64,000 nucleotides of DNA from DATBGO01 sp963840095 (GTDB lineage: Bacteria > Actinomycetota > Actinomycetes > Streptosporangiales > Streptosporangiaceae), in NCBI GenBank assembly GCA_963840095.1, contig CAWIXN010000005.1:682001-746000 (forward strand), in the 5' to 3' direction. Under the pieces are notes generated by a model. It was not told the origin of the DNA. It saw nothing but the letters and a program-made list of their open reading frames with translations, and did not search any database. The position numbers and the translations under genes were made by a program. Below, in pieces: positions 41,588 to 50,428 of the stretch; position 1 is the first letter of the stretch; each line of letters starts with the position of its first letter.

Positions 41588-42949
41588 ATGGACCGTCAGG
41601 TCAAGTACGTTCTGCAGGAATCCGAGATGCCCAGGCAGTGGTACAACGTCATCGCCGACCTGCCGTCACCGCCTCCGCCGCCGCTGCACCCGGGCACTCT
41701 CCAGCCGGTCGGGCCCGATGACCTCGCGCCGCTGTTCCCCATGGCGCTGATCGCTCAGGAAGTCACGGCGGACCGCCACGTGCCCATCCCGGATGATGTG
41801 CTTGACGTTTACCGGCTCTGGCGGCCTACGCCGCTCTACCGGGCGCGCAGGCTGGAGAAGGACCTCGGCACCCCGGCCCGGATCTACTACAAGTACGAGG
41901 GCGGCAGCCCGGCCGGCTCGCACAAGCCCAATACCGCGGTGCCGCAGGCCTACTACAACGCCGCCCAGGGCGTGACCAAGCTGACCACCGAGACCGGCGC
42001 GGGGCAGTGGGGCAGCGCGCTGGCCTTCGCCTCCGCGCTGTTCGGCCTGGACCTCGAGGTGTGGATGGTGCGGGCCTCCTTCGATCAGAAGCCGTACCGC
42101 AAGATGCTCATGGAAACCTACGGCGCAACGGTGCACCCGAGCCCGTCCGATATCACCTCGGCTGGCCGTGCGGTGCTGGCTGAGCACCCGGACTCCACCG
42201 GCAGCCTCGGCATCGCGATCAGCGAGGCGGTGGAGGTGGCGGGCGGCGATCCGGCGGCCAGGTACGCGCTCGGCAGCGTGCTTAACCACGTGCTACTGCA
42301 CCAGACGATCATCGGCGAAGAGGCCATCCAGCAGCTCGCCATGGCCGGGGACACGCCCGACGTGATCGTCGGCTGCACCGGCGGCGGCTCGAACTTCGGC
42401 GGCCTGGCGTTCCCGTTCCTGCGGGAGAAGCTGGCCGGCCGGATCAACCCGGTGATCCGGGCGGTCGAGCCCGCTGCCTGCCCGTCGTTCACCCGAGGCG
42501 TATACGCCTATGACTTCGGCGACACGGCGGGCTTCACCCCGCTGCTCAAGATGCACACCCTGGGCCACGATTTCATCCCGGACCCGATCCACGCCGGCGG
42601 CCTCCGCTACCACGGCATGTCCCCGCTGCTGTCGCACATCTACGAGCTCGGCCTGATCGAGGCGGTCGCCAAGCCGCAGTCGGAGTGCTTCGCCGCCGGG
42701 CTGCGTTTTGCCAGGACCGAGGGCATCGTGCCAGCCCCGGAGCCGACACACGCGGTCGCGGCGTGCATCGAGGAGGCGCTGCGCTGCAAGGAAACCGGCG
42801 AGGAGAAGGTCATCCTGACTGCGCTGTGCGGGCATGGCCTGCTCGACCTGCCCGCCTACGGCGGCTACGTGGCGGGACAGCTGCACGATTACAAGCTGCC
42901 GGAAAAGGCCGTCGAGGACGCGCTGGCGAAGCTGCCCGCCGGAGTGTGA
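41588..42949 (+). CDS. trpB2: TrpB2-type tryptophan synthase beta-like PLP enzyme
   Basis: The 453-aa protein belongs to the TrpB2 branch, which turns indole and serine into tryptophan without a TrpA partner and is usually unlinked to the trp operon, as here. Motifs: RPTPLYRARRLEKDLG, the PLP lysine in EGGSPAGSHKPNTAV, TTETGAGQWGSALAFA, the phosphate loop GCTGGGSNFGGLAFPFL and GLRYHGMSPLLSHIYELG. ATG 41588 has GGGAGGA six bases upstream. It stands alone; the MFS-DeoR pair converges on it. Confidence 0.93.
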   Translation: MDRQVKYVLQESEMPRQWYNVIADLPSPPPPPLHPGTLQPVGPDDLAPLFPMALIAQEVTADRHVPIPDDVLDVYRLWRPTPLYRARRLEKDLGTPARIYYKYEGGSPAGSHKPNTAVPQAYYNAAQGVTKLTTETGAGQWGSALAFASALFGLDLEVWMVRASFDQKPYRKMLMETYGATVHPSPSDITSAGRAVLAEHPDSTGSLGIAISEAVEVAGGDPAARYALGSVLNHVLLHQTIIGEEAIQQLAMAGDTPDVIVGCTGGGSNFGGLAFPFLREKLAGRINPVIRAVEPAACPSFTRGVYAYDFGDTAGFTPLLKMHTLGHDFIPDPIHAGGLRYHGMSPLLSHIYELGLIEAVAKPQSECFAAGLRFARTEGIVPAPEPTHAVAACIEEALRCKETGEEKVILTALCGHGLLDLPAYGGYVAGQLHDYKLPEKAVEDALAKLPAGV

Positions 42950-42973
42950 CCTGCCGCAGCCGGGCGATGCAGG

Positions 42974-44227
42974 TCACCGCCTGGCGATGCGGTCCTCGCG
43001 GAGCGGCGCCGCCAGCGCGGTGGTGACGACGATGACGGCGGTCAGCACGGGGATCAGGCCGAGCGCGGCGGGCAGTGACGCGGCGGCGGCGAGCTCGCCG
43101 ATCAGCGGCGGCCCGCAGACATAACCGGCCCATCCGAACGCGGAGACCGTGGCGATTGCGGCCCCCGGATCCAGGCCGGGCAGCCGCCCGGCAGCGCTGA
43201 ATACCGACGGGACCACCAAGGCCAGGCCGACCCCGAGACAGCCAAACCCGACGATGGCGATCCCCGGCAGGCCGGCGAGCAATCCGGCGGTGAAGCCGAC
43301 CGTCGCGATCGCGGCCAGGACCGGCAGCAGCCGCCGGACGCCGAACTTGGCGAGCAGCCGGTTGCCGGACAGCCGGGTGGCCACCATCGCGAGCGCGAAC
43401 ACGGTGTAGCCCAGGCCGGCGATCGCCGCGGCGACGTGCAGCGAGCCGCGCAGGTACACCGCGGCCCAGTCGGCGCTCGCGCCCTCACAGAGCATGGACG
43501 CACCGGCGATCGCACCGAGCACCAGGACGGCCCGGGATAGCGTACGCGCCGGGCGGCGACGTTCCCGTCCCTTGCCAGCCGGGACAGGGTCGCGTACACC
43601 TGGCTGTAGCGTCGGCCGCGGGTCGGCGTTCCGGCCGGAATCGGGCACCATCCAGGTGGTCAGCCAGCCGGCGATCGCGAGCGCGGGCAGCCCGAGCAGC
43701 AGCAGTTGCCTGGCCAGCGACAGGCCGATCGCCACGCCCAGGACCCCGATGCCCGCTCCGGCGAACGCGCCGATGCTCCACCAGGCATGCAGCCCGGACA
43801 TCAGCGGCCGGCGGCGGGCTCGCTCGACGGCGATCGCCTGGGTGTTCATGGAAACGTCGAGTGCGCCCTGGAACGCGCCCCATGCATACAGCGCGGCGAA
43901 CAGCCCGGCCAGCGAGCCGGCCAGGCCCACCACCGGCCCGGCGGCGCAGTAGCCGATGAGCGTGACCTGCACCATGCGCTTGCTGCCCAGCCTGGGCAGC
44001 AGGCGCGCCGACGCCACCATCGCCGATACCGATCCCACCGGGGCGCCGAGCAGCGCCAGGCCGAGAGCCGCGTCGGTCAGTCCCAGGTGGACCTTGACCT
44101 GCGGAATATGGGCTGTCCACGAGGCAAAAAGGAATCCGTTGACCAAGAACACCACCGCGGTCGCTGCCATCGGCCGACGGACGGACACGCGGCTGTCGGC
44201 GGCCAGCGCGACGGCACTGTCACACAC
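42974..44227 (-). CDS. MFS transporter (sugar-type) in a DeoR operon
   Basis: The 417-aa protein starts at GTG 44227, overlapping the DeoR stop by eight bases. It has 12 helices: TAVVFLVNGFLFASWTAHIP, LGAPVGSVSAMVASARLLPR, GAFQGALDVSMNTQAIAVE, SGLHAWWSIGAFAGAGIGV. These resemble FucP/GlcP-like MFS proteins (SMNTQA and HAWWSIGA are typical). Probably a sugar or polyol transporter controlled by the upstream regulator; the substrate is not predictable. Confidence 0.87.
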   Translation of the reverse strand: MCDSAVALAADSRVSVRRPMAATAVVFLVNGFLFASWTAHIPQVKVHLGLTDAALGLALLGAPVGSVSAMVASARLLPRLGSKRMVQVTLIGYCAAGPVVGLAGSLAGLFAALYAWGAFQGALDVSMNTQAIAVERARRRPLMSGLHAWWSIGAFAGAGIGVLGVAIGLSLARQLLLLGLPALAIAGWLTTWMVPDSGRNADPRPTLQPGVRDPVPAGKGRERRRPARTLSRAVLVLGAIAGASMLCEGASADWAAVYLRGSLHVAAAIAGLGYTVFALAMVATRLSGNRLLAKFGVRRLLPVLAAIATVGFTAGLLAGLPGIAIVGFGCLGVGLALVVPSVFSAAGRLPGLDPGAAIATVSAFGWAGYVCGPPLIGELAAAASLPAALGLIPVLTAVIVVTTALAAPLREDRIARR

Positions 44228-44975
44228 AGCGCACCTCGACCCCGGCGGCGCTCAGCGCTTCCAGCGCGTCGCCCGGCGCGGCTGAGTCGGTGATGACCAG
44301 GTCGGCAGCGGCAGCATCGCAGACCGCGGCGAGTGCCGTGCACCGGAACTTCGAGCTGTCGGTCGCGAGCAGCACCCGGGCCGATGATCTGAGCATGGCC
44401 TGCTTGACCTCGGCGTCGCCCAGGTCATGAGCGGTCACCTGGCCGCCGGATAGTCCGCAGCAGGTCAGCACGGCCGTGTCGAACCGCAGCGCGCCGATGC
44501 TGGCCAGGGCCAGCGGCCCGATCATGGCCAGCTCACCCGGCCGGGCCTCGCCTCCAGGCATCAGCAGCCGCACCGAGTCGCTCGCCGCAAGGGCGACGGC
44601 CGCGTGCAGGGACATCGGCATCACGGTGAGTCTCCGGCCCGCTATCGCGCGCCCGACCTCCACCGCCGTGGTACCACTGTCAAGCAGCACGGCCTCTCCG
44701 TCGCGCAACTGCGCGGCGACCTCGGCCGCGATACGGCGCTTGGCGTCGGCCCGTTCCAGCTCGCGCATCGCGAACGGCAGCTCGGCTCCGCGCATCAGCA
44801 GGCTGATCGCCCCGCCTCGAACCCGCCGCGCCATGCCCATGGCTGCGAGCCGGTCGAGGTCACGCCGGATCGTCATCTCCGCGGCACCGAAGGTATCCGC
44901 CGCCGACACGACCTCGACCTGGCCGTCACGCTGCAGGAGCCCGGCCAGAGCGGCCAACCGATCAGCTGCGTTCAT
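44220..44975 (-). CDS. DeoR-family transcriptional regulator
   Basis: The 251-aa protein from ATG 44975 has an N-terminal DeoR helix-turn-helix (LAALAGLLQRDGQVEVVSAA, EMTIRRDLDRLAAMG, ARRVRGGAI). The effector domain of sugar-phosphate-binding DeoR proteins follows (LDSGTTAVEVGRAIAGRRL and LATDSSKFRCTALAAV). It leads a two-gene operon with the MFS gene and probably represses it. A dyad at 45004-45026 upstream is the likely operator. Confidence 0.92.
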   Translation of the reverse strand: MNAADRLAALAGLLQRDGQVEVVSAADTFGAAEMTIRRDLDRLAAMGMARRVRGGAISLLMRGAELPFAMRELERADAKRRIAAEVAAQLRDGEAVLLDSGTTAVEVGRAIAGRRLTVMPMSLHAAVALAASDSVRLLMPGGEARPGELAMIGPLALASIGALRFDTAVLTCCGLSGGQVTAHDLGDAEVKQAMLRSSARVLLATDSSKFRCTALAAVCDAAAADLVITDSAAPGDALEALSAAGVEVRCV

Positions 44976-45003
44976 GTCAGCTAAGTTACACAATATGCGT
45001 TCA

Positions 45004-45026
45004 TTAGAACATTGATTATGTTCGAA
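45004..45026. promoter_or_regulatory. Dyad operator upstream of deoR-type gene
   Basis: TTAGAACAT (45004-45012) and ATGTTCGAA (45018-45026) form a dyad with a 5-bp spacer, mismatched only at the third base. It lies 29 bp before the DeoR start in an AT-rich island. GAACAT/ATGTTC arms fit DeoR-type operators, suggesting autoregulation. The rest of 45027-45277 shows no gene. Confidence 0.6.
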
Positions 45027-45277
45027 TATCACGCCTTCCAAAGATCTTGACTACCTTCCAGCGATATCGACTGATAAGTCGGCACGATCTTCGGTTATGG
45101 CCCCGCTGCAGATCCGAGATCCCCGTCGAGGTCAGGCTCAAGGGGCTGGTGAGACTGCTGGTGCCAGCGTGACCCGATCGGGGCGGGTGCTGTGCGTCGG
45201 CCCTCGTCTAAACCGCTCGGCGCCCGGGATGTCGGCACCCGCGGCCAGAGTGGACGGCATGCAGGGGAAGGGGCACG

Positions 45278-45853
45278 ATGACTGGTGTGAGCATTGCCGA
45301 GGCCTGGCCGGCGGCTGGCCGGCCATTCACGGTGGCCGAGCTGGACCGGATGCCCGATGACGGGCGCCGGTATGAGCTGCTGGACGGGGTACTCGTCGTG
45401 AGCCCTCGGCCCAGCACGGTCCACCAGCTGGCCTCCGCACGGCTGGTGATGACGCTGGGCAACGCCTGTCCGGACGATCTGTGCGTACTGGCCGAGCCTG
45501 CCGTTCAGCTGTCCCAAGACACCGAGTTCGACCCCGATGTCGTGGTGGTCCGCCAGCAGGAGGTCGGCGGGGCCAAGCTCATGACTCCCCCGCTGCTGAT
45601 CGTGGAAGTGCGGTCGCCCAGCACCGCGCTGATCGACCTGAACCGGAAAAAGGCCGCCTATGAACGCTTCGGCGTGGAGTCGTACTGGATCGTGGATCCT
45701 GACCCGGCCAGGCCGTCGCTGACCGTCTTCGAGCTGCGCGTCGGCCGTTACGCGCAGCTGAGCAAGGTGACAGGTGACGATGCGTTTGCCGCAGACCGGC
45801 CGTTCACCGTGGTAGTCGTCCCGCAGCGCCTGCTGGCCGGCCTGACCCGCTAG
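45278..45853 (+). CDS. Uma2-family (DUF820) putative restriction-type endonuclease
   Basis: The 191-aa protein has the PD-(D/E)xK nuclease core typical of Uma2: LDRMPDDGRRYELLDGVLVV at the start, FDPDVVVV (Asp) and LLIVEVRSPST (Glu-x-Arg in place of Glu-x-Lys), then KKAAYERFGVESYWIVDP. Such genes are scattered singly in actinobacteria and cyanobacteria; role unknown. ATG 45278 follows a weak GGGGAAGGGG site. Confidence 0.87.
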   Translation: MTGVSIAEAWPAAGRPFTVAELDRMPDDGRRYELLDGVLVVSPRPSTVHQLASARLVMTLGNACPDDLCVLAEPAVQLSQDTEFDPDVVVVRQQEVGGAKLMTPPLLIVEVRSPSTALIDLNRKKAAYERFGVESYWIVDPDPARPSLTVFELRVGRYAQLSKVTGDDAFAADRPFTVVVVPQRLLAGLTR

Positions 45854-45970
45854 CCGCAGGCGGACGCCCGGCGTCGCGGCCAACGCTGCTGCTGGGTGGT
45901 GCGCTGCAGTGGGCCTGGACCAGAGCGGGCGAAGGCGCGCCGTGCTCCGCGGAGGTGGCAGGCTAGATCC

Positions 45971-47629
45971 ATGACCGCCGCAGCACCAGGGCAGGATATG
46001 CGGGCCGGGCGGGCCGAGACCTATCTGCGGCTTCGCGCCGAGGCTGAGCTACGCCATGCGCTGACCCTGCCACGGTACGAGCCGCCCGGCTTAGCCAGAT
46101 TCTCCGGCCCACGGCGGGTGGCTGACCGACTGACGCGCCCGCTGGCTTCGTTGGTCGCCTGGGGTGCGCGGCCGCTGGCGTCGGTCAGGTATCGGGTGCT
46201 CCCAGCGTCCATGCGATTGCGCGGGCAGGTCGCACAATTGCGGTGGCGCAGAGTCGCTCGTTCCCTGCCCCGGGCCCGATCCCGCAGGATGGCGCAGCAG
46301 CACGAGATGTCGACGGAACGACACTTGAGCCGGGTCAGGACGCTAGCCGACCTCCTTGTCCGGGCTGGTGTCCTCGACGATCAGGCGGCGGATTCGGCGG
46401 TGGCCGGACTCGAGACTGCCATGCTGGCCCGGTCGCTGCTCGATCCCCGTCACATCCACCGCCGGGACGTGTTCGCCAGGATCAGTCGCCAGCGGAGACA
46501 GATCCCGGCCGGGCAGTTTCTGGCGGTGCCGGTGCGGGCTACGGTCCCGGCCGCGGCGGACGGCGGCCGGGCCGAGACTCACCTGATCACCTTGGTCATC
46601 GCGCCCGATAGAGCGGTACTGACCGCGGCTGGCCGGATGCCACGGCTCGGAGGCAGAGCGGCAGACTTCCCGGATCCCGGGCTGGTGTTCGGCCGACCTC
46701 GCGGATCCCGCCGATACCGCGAATCCGGAGTTCGCAGCGCGGGCACCGAACCGTCAGCGACCGATGACCGCGGGAACCGCTACGAGCTGAATCTTGATGG
46801 CTGGAGCGCCTCCGACGAGGACTGGTCAGGCACCCTGGAGGTCTCCCCGGTACCCGCTCCCGGAACCCGGTGGCTCGAGCTGACCATGAGCCCGGACGCG
46901 CCCGCGATACGGGTAGAGCTGGCCGGTGCCAGCGAAAGTGACCGTGCGGTAACCGCTCCCCCGCCGGCCGGAACGCCAGTGGACGGGATAATGGACCAGG
47001 CATCCAGGGGGCTGCTGCGCCGGGCGGCGTCAAGCCACGGCGATCTTCGGGGCGAGGACCGCTTCTCGGATGTCGACGACATCGTGGCCGCGCTTGACGC
47101 GAGCGGAGCGCTGCCGCCCGGCTGTCCTGGCCTGCGCCGGCTGGCCGCCCTTTTCCAGCAGCTCGGCATCGAGGTCCCGCCCGCGCTGACCGCGGTCCGG
47201 CCCGCCGGCTCGCTACCCGAGGCCTGGACGAGCGTGCTGGAGAACCGCCACCGCCGGGACGGCCCGGAGGGGACCGCCGCCGTCGCCGCCGTCCTCCCCG
47301 AACTGGACGGCGCGCGCGTCGTGCTCGCCGGGCTGCGCTCCGGAACTGACGATGCCGAGCTGCACGTCCTGGCCTGGGGCTGGCCAGACTGGGCGCCTCA
47401 CCTCAGGGCTCATCAGGAGGAGCCGTTGACCTGGTGGGCACGCGACAACGCGGGGCGCTGGCATCTGGCGGAGATGAACGGCGGCAGCTTCGGCGACGGC
47501 AGTGCCGAGTTCGAGCTGCGGCTGATCCCGCCGCTGCATCCCGAAGCGTCCGCGCTCGAGGTGCAGCTGACCGGAAAGTCCGGCCAGGTCGCGGTCACGG
47601 TACCGCTCGACTGGCAGGAATCGCCATGA
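45971..47629 (+). CDS. Unknown protein, first gene of a cassette (552 aa)
   Basis: The start ATG 45971 gives MTAAAPGQDMRAGRAETYLR. Two hydrophilic, Arg-rich N-terminal helices come first, then a beta-rich middle (FLAVPVRATVP, GNRYELNLDGWSASDEDW, WLELTMSPDAPAIRVEL) and a C-terminal half with a second copy of the same beta pattern (RWHLAEMNGGSFGDGSAEF, then EVQLTGKSGQVAV). The two WSG/GxFGD-like blocks suggest a duplicated Ig-like or C2-like domain. No family is recognised. Its stop overlaps the next gene by four bases (ATGA). Confidence 0.6.
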   Translation: MTAAAPGQDMRAGRAETYLRLRAEAELRHALTLPRYEPPGLARFSGPRRVADRLTRPLASLVAWGARPLASVRYRVLPASMRLRGQVAQLRWRRVARSLPRARSRRMAQQHEMSTERHLSRVRTLADLLVRAGVLDDQAADSAVAGLETAMLARSLLDPRHIHRRDVFARISRQRRQIPAGQFLAVPVRATVPAAADGGRAETHLITLVIAPDRAVLTAAGRMPRLGGRAADFPDPGLVFGRPRGSRRYRESGVRSAGTEPSATDDRGNRYELNLDGWSASDEDWSGTLEVSPVPAPGTRWLELTMSPDAPAIRVELAGASESDRAVTAPPPAGTPVDGIMDQASRGLLRRAASSHGDLRGEDRFSDVDDIVAALDASGALPPGCPGLRRLAALFQQLGIEVPPALTAVRPAGSLPEAWTSVLENRHRRDGPEGTAAVAAVLPELDGARVVLAGLRSGTDDAELHVLAWGWPDWAPHLRAHQEEPLTWWARDNAGRWHLAEMNGGSFGDGSAEFELRLIPPLHPEASALEVQLTGKSGQVAVTVPLDWQESP

Positions 47630-48645
47630 GCACCGCCACTCCGGGGACCGGTAGCCCACCATGGTGGGCCTCGCTGCCGCCACTCACGGCCCAGGTTCCG
47701 TGCGGTCCGGACCGCCACCAGGTGCGCTGGGAGCAGGGCAGGCTGATCGCAGCTGATCACCCGGACGCTGAAGCGGAGCTCGTGCTCGCGGCGCTCGGCG
47801 GTGACCGGGCCGAGTGCGTGGAACTGGCGCAGGCCTGGGGCGCCAGGAGCGATGACCTGGAAGTGCTGGCCGTCGGGCCCCGGTCGGCCGCCGACCAGCT
47901 GACCATCACCCCCGAGGAGATCGAGCAACTGCAGTATCTCGGCGGCTGGCCGGGACTACCGCGCTACTGGCCAGGGCCGAATCGCCGCTGGCCGTGGCAG
48001 CAGATGCCTCGCGATCGGGCCACCTACAGCAGCGCGACCAGCCTGCGGCGCACGCGGACTTCCCTTGTCGGTGGCAGCTCCAGCATCACGGCGCGATCTG
48101 GCGGCCCGTTAGCCAGGCTGTCCCCAGCGGCCGGGAAGCCGGACCCGGACCGCGCCCGGCAGATCGAGCTGCTGCGCCTGCTCGCGCTCGGACCCGAGTT
48201 TCAGCTGCGGCTGAGCGGGACGGTCGCGGCCGCCTGGTCGGCCGGCGGCAGCCGCGTAAGCGATCGCGCTGCGGGTCGGCCTGCCCTGGTCGCGGCGCTG
48301 GCCGGGCGGCTAGCCCCGGCCGCACAGTCCTGGCTTGGCATTGACCCCGACCGGGCGGATATCTCGCTGCACGAAGGCCCCGGCTGGGGCCAGCTGGCCA
48401 TGACCGGGCAGGGTACCGAGCGCACGCTCAGCGCCGCGCTGCCGGTCGGCTGGCTGGCGTCGGTCTGGGCGGCCGGGCTGGCCGTGGTCGCCGGTCATCT
48501 GATCGTCGCGGTCATCGAGGCGGACTGGCCGAGGGCGACCGTGCTGGGCGTGCCCGAGCCTGGCGCGGAAGCGGCGATACTCAAGGTACGCGCCACGGCC
48601 GGGGGCTGGACCGGCTCGGCAGCGCGCGAAGACGGGACAGTATGA
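47626..48645 (+). CDS. Unknown protein, second gene of the cassette (339 aa)
   Basis: ATG 47626 overlaps the previous stop. The protein begins MSTATPGTGSPPWWASLPPL, then EELVLAALGGDRAECVELA-like helical sequence, a WPGLPRYWPGPNRRWPW segment, an Arg/Ser-rich linker, and a long Ala/Leu helical end (WLASVWAAGLAVVAGHLIVA). No named domain. Coupling to the upstream gene shows they act together. A truncated AAA ATPase reading frame follows at 48724, so the original operon had at least three genes. Confidence 0.6.
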   Translation: MSTATPGTGSPPWWASLPPLTAQVPCGPDRHQVRWEQGRLIAADHPDAEAELVLAALGGDRAECVELAQAWGARSDDLEVLAVGPRSAADQLTITPEEIEQLQYLGGWPGLPRYWPGPNRRWPWQQMPRDRATYSSATSLRRTRTSLVGGSSSITARSGGPLARLSPAAGKPDPDRARQIELLRLLALGPEFQLRLSGTVAAAWSAGGSRVSDRAAGRPALVAALAGRLAPAAQSWLGIDPDRADISLHEGPGWGQLAMTGQGTERTLSAALPVGWLASVWAAGLAVVAGHLIVAVIEADWPRATVLGVPEPGAEAAILKVRATAGGWTGSAAREDGTV

Positions 48646-48723
48646 GCAGGAACGAAACGGGACTGGCCGGGTGCAGCGCGGCATGACCACGGATAAGCGG
48701 CGCCGGGGTGAAGCTGGCACGGC

Positions 48724-49017
48724 ATGAGCAGGGACGGACGGCGGTTCGCCGGGGCTGACGCGCAGCGGCAGGCGGCTGCCGTGGAGGCGCTCGGGGTCGC
48801 GGTAGCGGCGCGGGTTCCGGTGCTGCTGTGTGCCGACGGGCTGGCCGGAGGCTGGCCAGCACCGGTGGTGCCTGCCCTGCCCGAGGGCTGGGGGGCCGGG
48901 CTGGGCGTGACGCGGAGCCTGGTAGCAGCGTTCTTGCAGGTGCGGCCCGCGCTTGCGGGCGCGCCCCCGGCCGGCCGGCAGCACGTGGCTGTCGGTGTCG
49001 TAGGTGGTCAGCACTAG
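48724..49017 (+). pseudogene. MoxR-like AAA ATPase remnant with internal deletion
   Basis: From ATG 48724 the frame opens with RRFAGADAQRQAAAVEALGV, then AVAARVPVLL, which fits the start of a MoxR-like AAA ATPase just before the Walker A loop. Walker A, Walker B and the sensor regions are absent. Instead the frame jumps to GWGAGLGVTRSLVAAFLQVR, which looks like the C-terminal helical part of such proteins, and ends at the TAG 49015-49017 produced by the inverted segment. I infer an in-frame internal deletion of well over 100 residues. The assignment rests on pattern memory only. Confidence 0.4.
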
Positions 49018-49206
49018 CGTGCTGCAATCGAGGCGGGCGCGACCGGCTACCTGCTCAAGGACGCCCCCCGCGCCGAGCTGCTGCAGTCGCCGAGGGGTTC
49101 AACCGAGGACTGCTCAAGCCCCGAACGCCAAAGTAGGCAGAGCGGAGCCCGCGCCCATTGGCTGCTAGGCACCGGCCCGCACGAGCGGATCAGCGCGCCG
49201 GGATGA
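48979..49206 (+). pseudogene. Response-regulator receiver fragment with a 39-bp inversion
   Basis: The plus strand from 49018 reads RAAIEAGATGYLLKDAPRAE and LL, the end of a NarL-type receiver domain. The preceding receiver strand (VLTTYDTDSHVL) is present at 48979-49017 but on the minus strand. Reversing exactly these 39 bp restores an unbroken frame: LVLTTYDTDSHVL joined to RAAIEAG. The segment lies at short inverted repeats (GCAGCACG 48978-48985, CGTGCTGC 49018-49025). No phosphorylation-site Asp and no DNA-binding domain remain; the frame ends at 49206. Confidence 0.8.
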
Positions 49207-49265
49207 ACGCTGCAGAAGTTCTGCACGCAGAGCACCGGCGCTCTCAGCCCGATCGTGCGGGCTCG

Positions 49266-50225
49266 CTATGAGCTGACGTACCTCACGCGTGGATCGAGGA
49301 CCGCGTACGCAACGTCGGCCAGCAGCGACCCCACCACGGTCGCCACCGCTACCACCACGGTAAAGCCCAGCAGGACCGGGTAATCATCGCGTTCCGCCGA
49401 CTGATAGAAGAGATAACCCATGCCGGGGTAGTTGAAGACGGCCTCGGTGATCAGCGCGCCCGCCAGGATGCCTGGCAGGCTCAGCCCGAGCAGCGTGACC
49501 GTTGAGATCATCGCGTTGCGCAGCACGTGCCCCAACACCACCCGGCGCTGGCTAGCGCCCTTGGCGCGGGCGGTCCGGACGTAGTCCTCGGTGAGGTTGT
49601 CCAGCACGGAGGAACGCACGTACCTGCTGAACAGGGCGATCGTGGTCAGCGAGAGGCAGATGATCGGCAGGATCAGGGCATTGAAGTTCGAGATGACGGA
49701 GCCGATGCCCTCGCCCTGCGGGCCCTCCGCCGGCAGGATCGGGATCATGATCGCGAATACCATGATCAAGAGGAGCCCGATCAGGAAGTCCGGCATCGCA
49801 TAGAAGATCGTCGAGGTGGCGTTGAACACATGGTCGACAGGCTTGTTCCGGCGCACCGCCTGCAGCATCCCCATCGGGATCGCGATGATAAGCGCCAGGA
49901 TGGTCGATATTCCCACCAGGACGATGGTCTTGGGCAGCCGGTTGGCCAGCAGCGAGGCGACGCTCTGGTTGAGGGTCCACGAGTAGCCCAGGTTGCCTCG
50001 CGCCAGGTTGCCCAGCCACAGAAGGTACTGCCGGTACCAGGGCAGGTTGAACCCATACGTGGCATCGAAGAGCTTGATCGCCCCGGGGTTGCGGTAGGCA
50101 CCGGGGCCCATCACGGCGACAGCGACGTTGCCGGGGATCATCCGCAGCAGCGCGTACGTGATCATCGTGACGATCAGCAGCACGACGACCGACTGGACCA
50201 CCCGGCGGACGAGGAATATCAGCAC
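49266..50225 (-). CDS. Peptide/nickel-type ABC transporter permease (DppB/OppB), orphan
   Basis: The 319-aa protein from GTG 50225 (AAAGGGC upstream) has six helices. Typical DppB features are VVVLLIVTMITYALLRMIPG, WLGNLARGNLGYSW, and the EAA loop DYVRTARAKGASQRRVVLGH; the end is LLADVAYAVLDPRVRYVS. A partner permease (DppC), ATPases and a substrate-binding protein would be needed for di-/oligopeptide import, but none is nearby. It sits between two response-regulator fragments, which suggests a rearranged locus. Confidence 0.9.
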   Translation of the reverse strand: MLIFLVRRVVQSVVVLLIVTMITYALLRMIPGNVAVAVMGPGAYRNPGAIKLFDATYGFNLPWYRQYLLWLGNLARGNLGYSWTLNQSVASLLANRLPKTIVLVGISTILALIIAIPMGMLQAVRRNKPVDHVFNATSTIFYAMPDFLIGLLLIMVFAIMIPILPAEGPQGEGIGSVISNFNALILPIICLSLTTIALFSRYVRSSVLDNLTEDYVRTARAKGASQRRVVLGHVLRNAMISTVTLLGLSLPGILAGALITEAVFNYPGMGYLFYQSAERDDYPVLLGFTVVVAVATVVGSLLADVAYAVLDPRVRYVSS

Positions 50226-50428
50226 CGCTGCCCTTTCCGGCCGGCCAGATGACCGCGTAGGGGCCACTTTTCCAGAGGCTATGTCACAGAGTTCCGGCTC
50301 TTCGCGCGTTGCCTTGACCACCGGAGCCTGCTGTCCGAGCGGTGTCAGCTCCCGGATGGCCGCCCGTAGCCCAGGCATGCGCTACCGCGCCCCCCGCGAC
50401 CTCAAGCCAGCCCCAATCGCATCGTACG

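Noticed and set aside
45095..45883. 262-aa minus-strand frame opposite the Uma2 gene
   Set aside because: Low-complexity shadow of the Uma2 coding strand.
48661..48730. 14-codon frame (MTTDKRRRGEAGTA) between cassette genes
   Set aside because: Too short and it overlaps the better start at 48724; no support.
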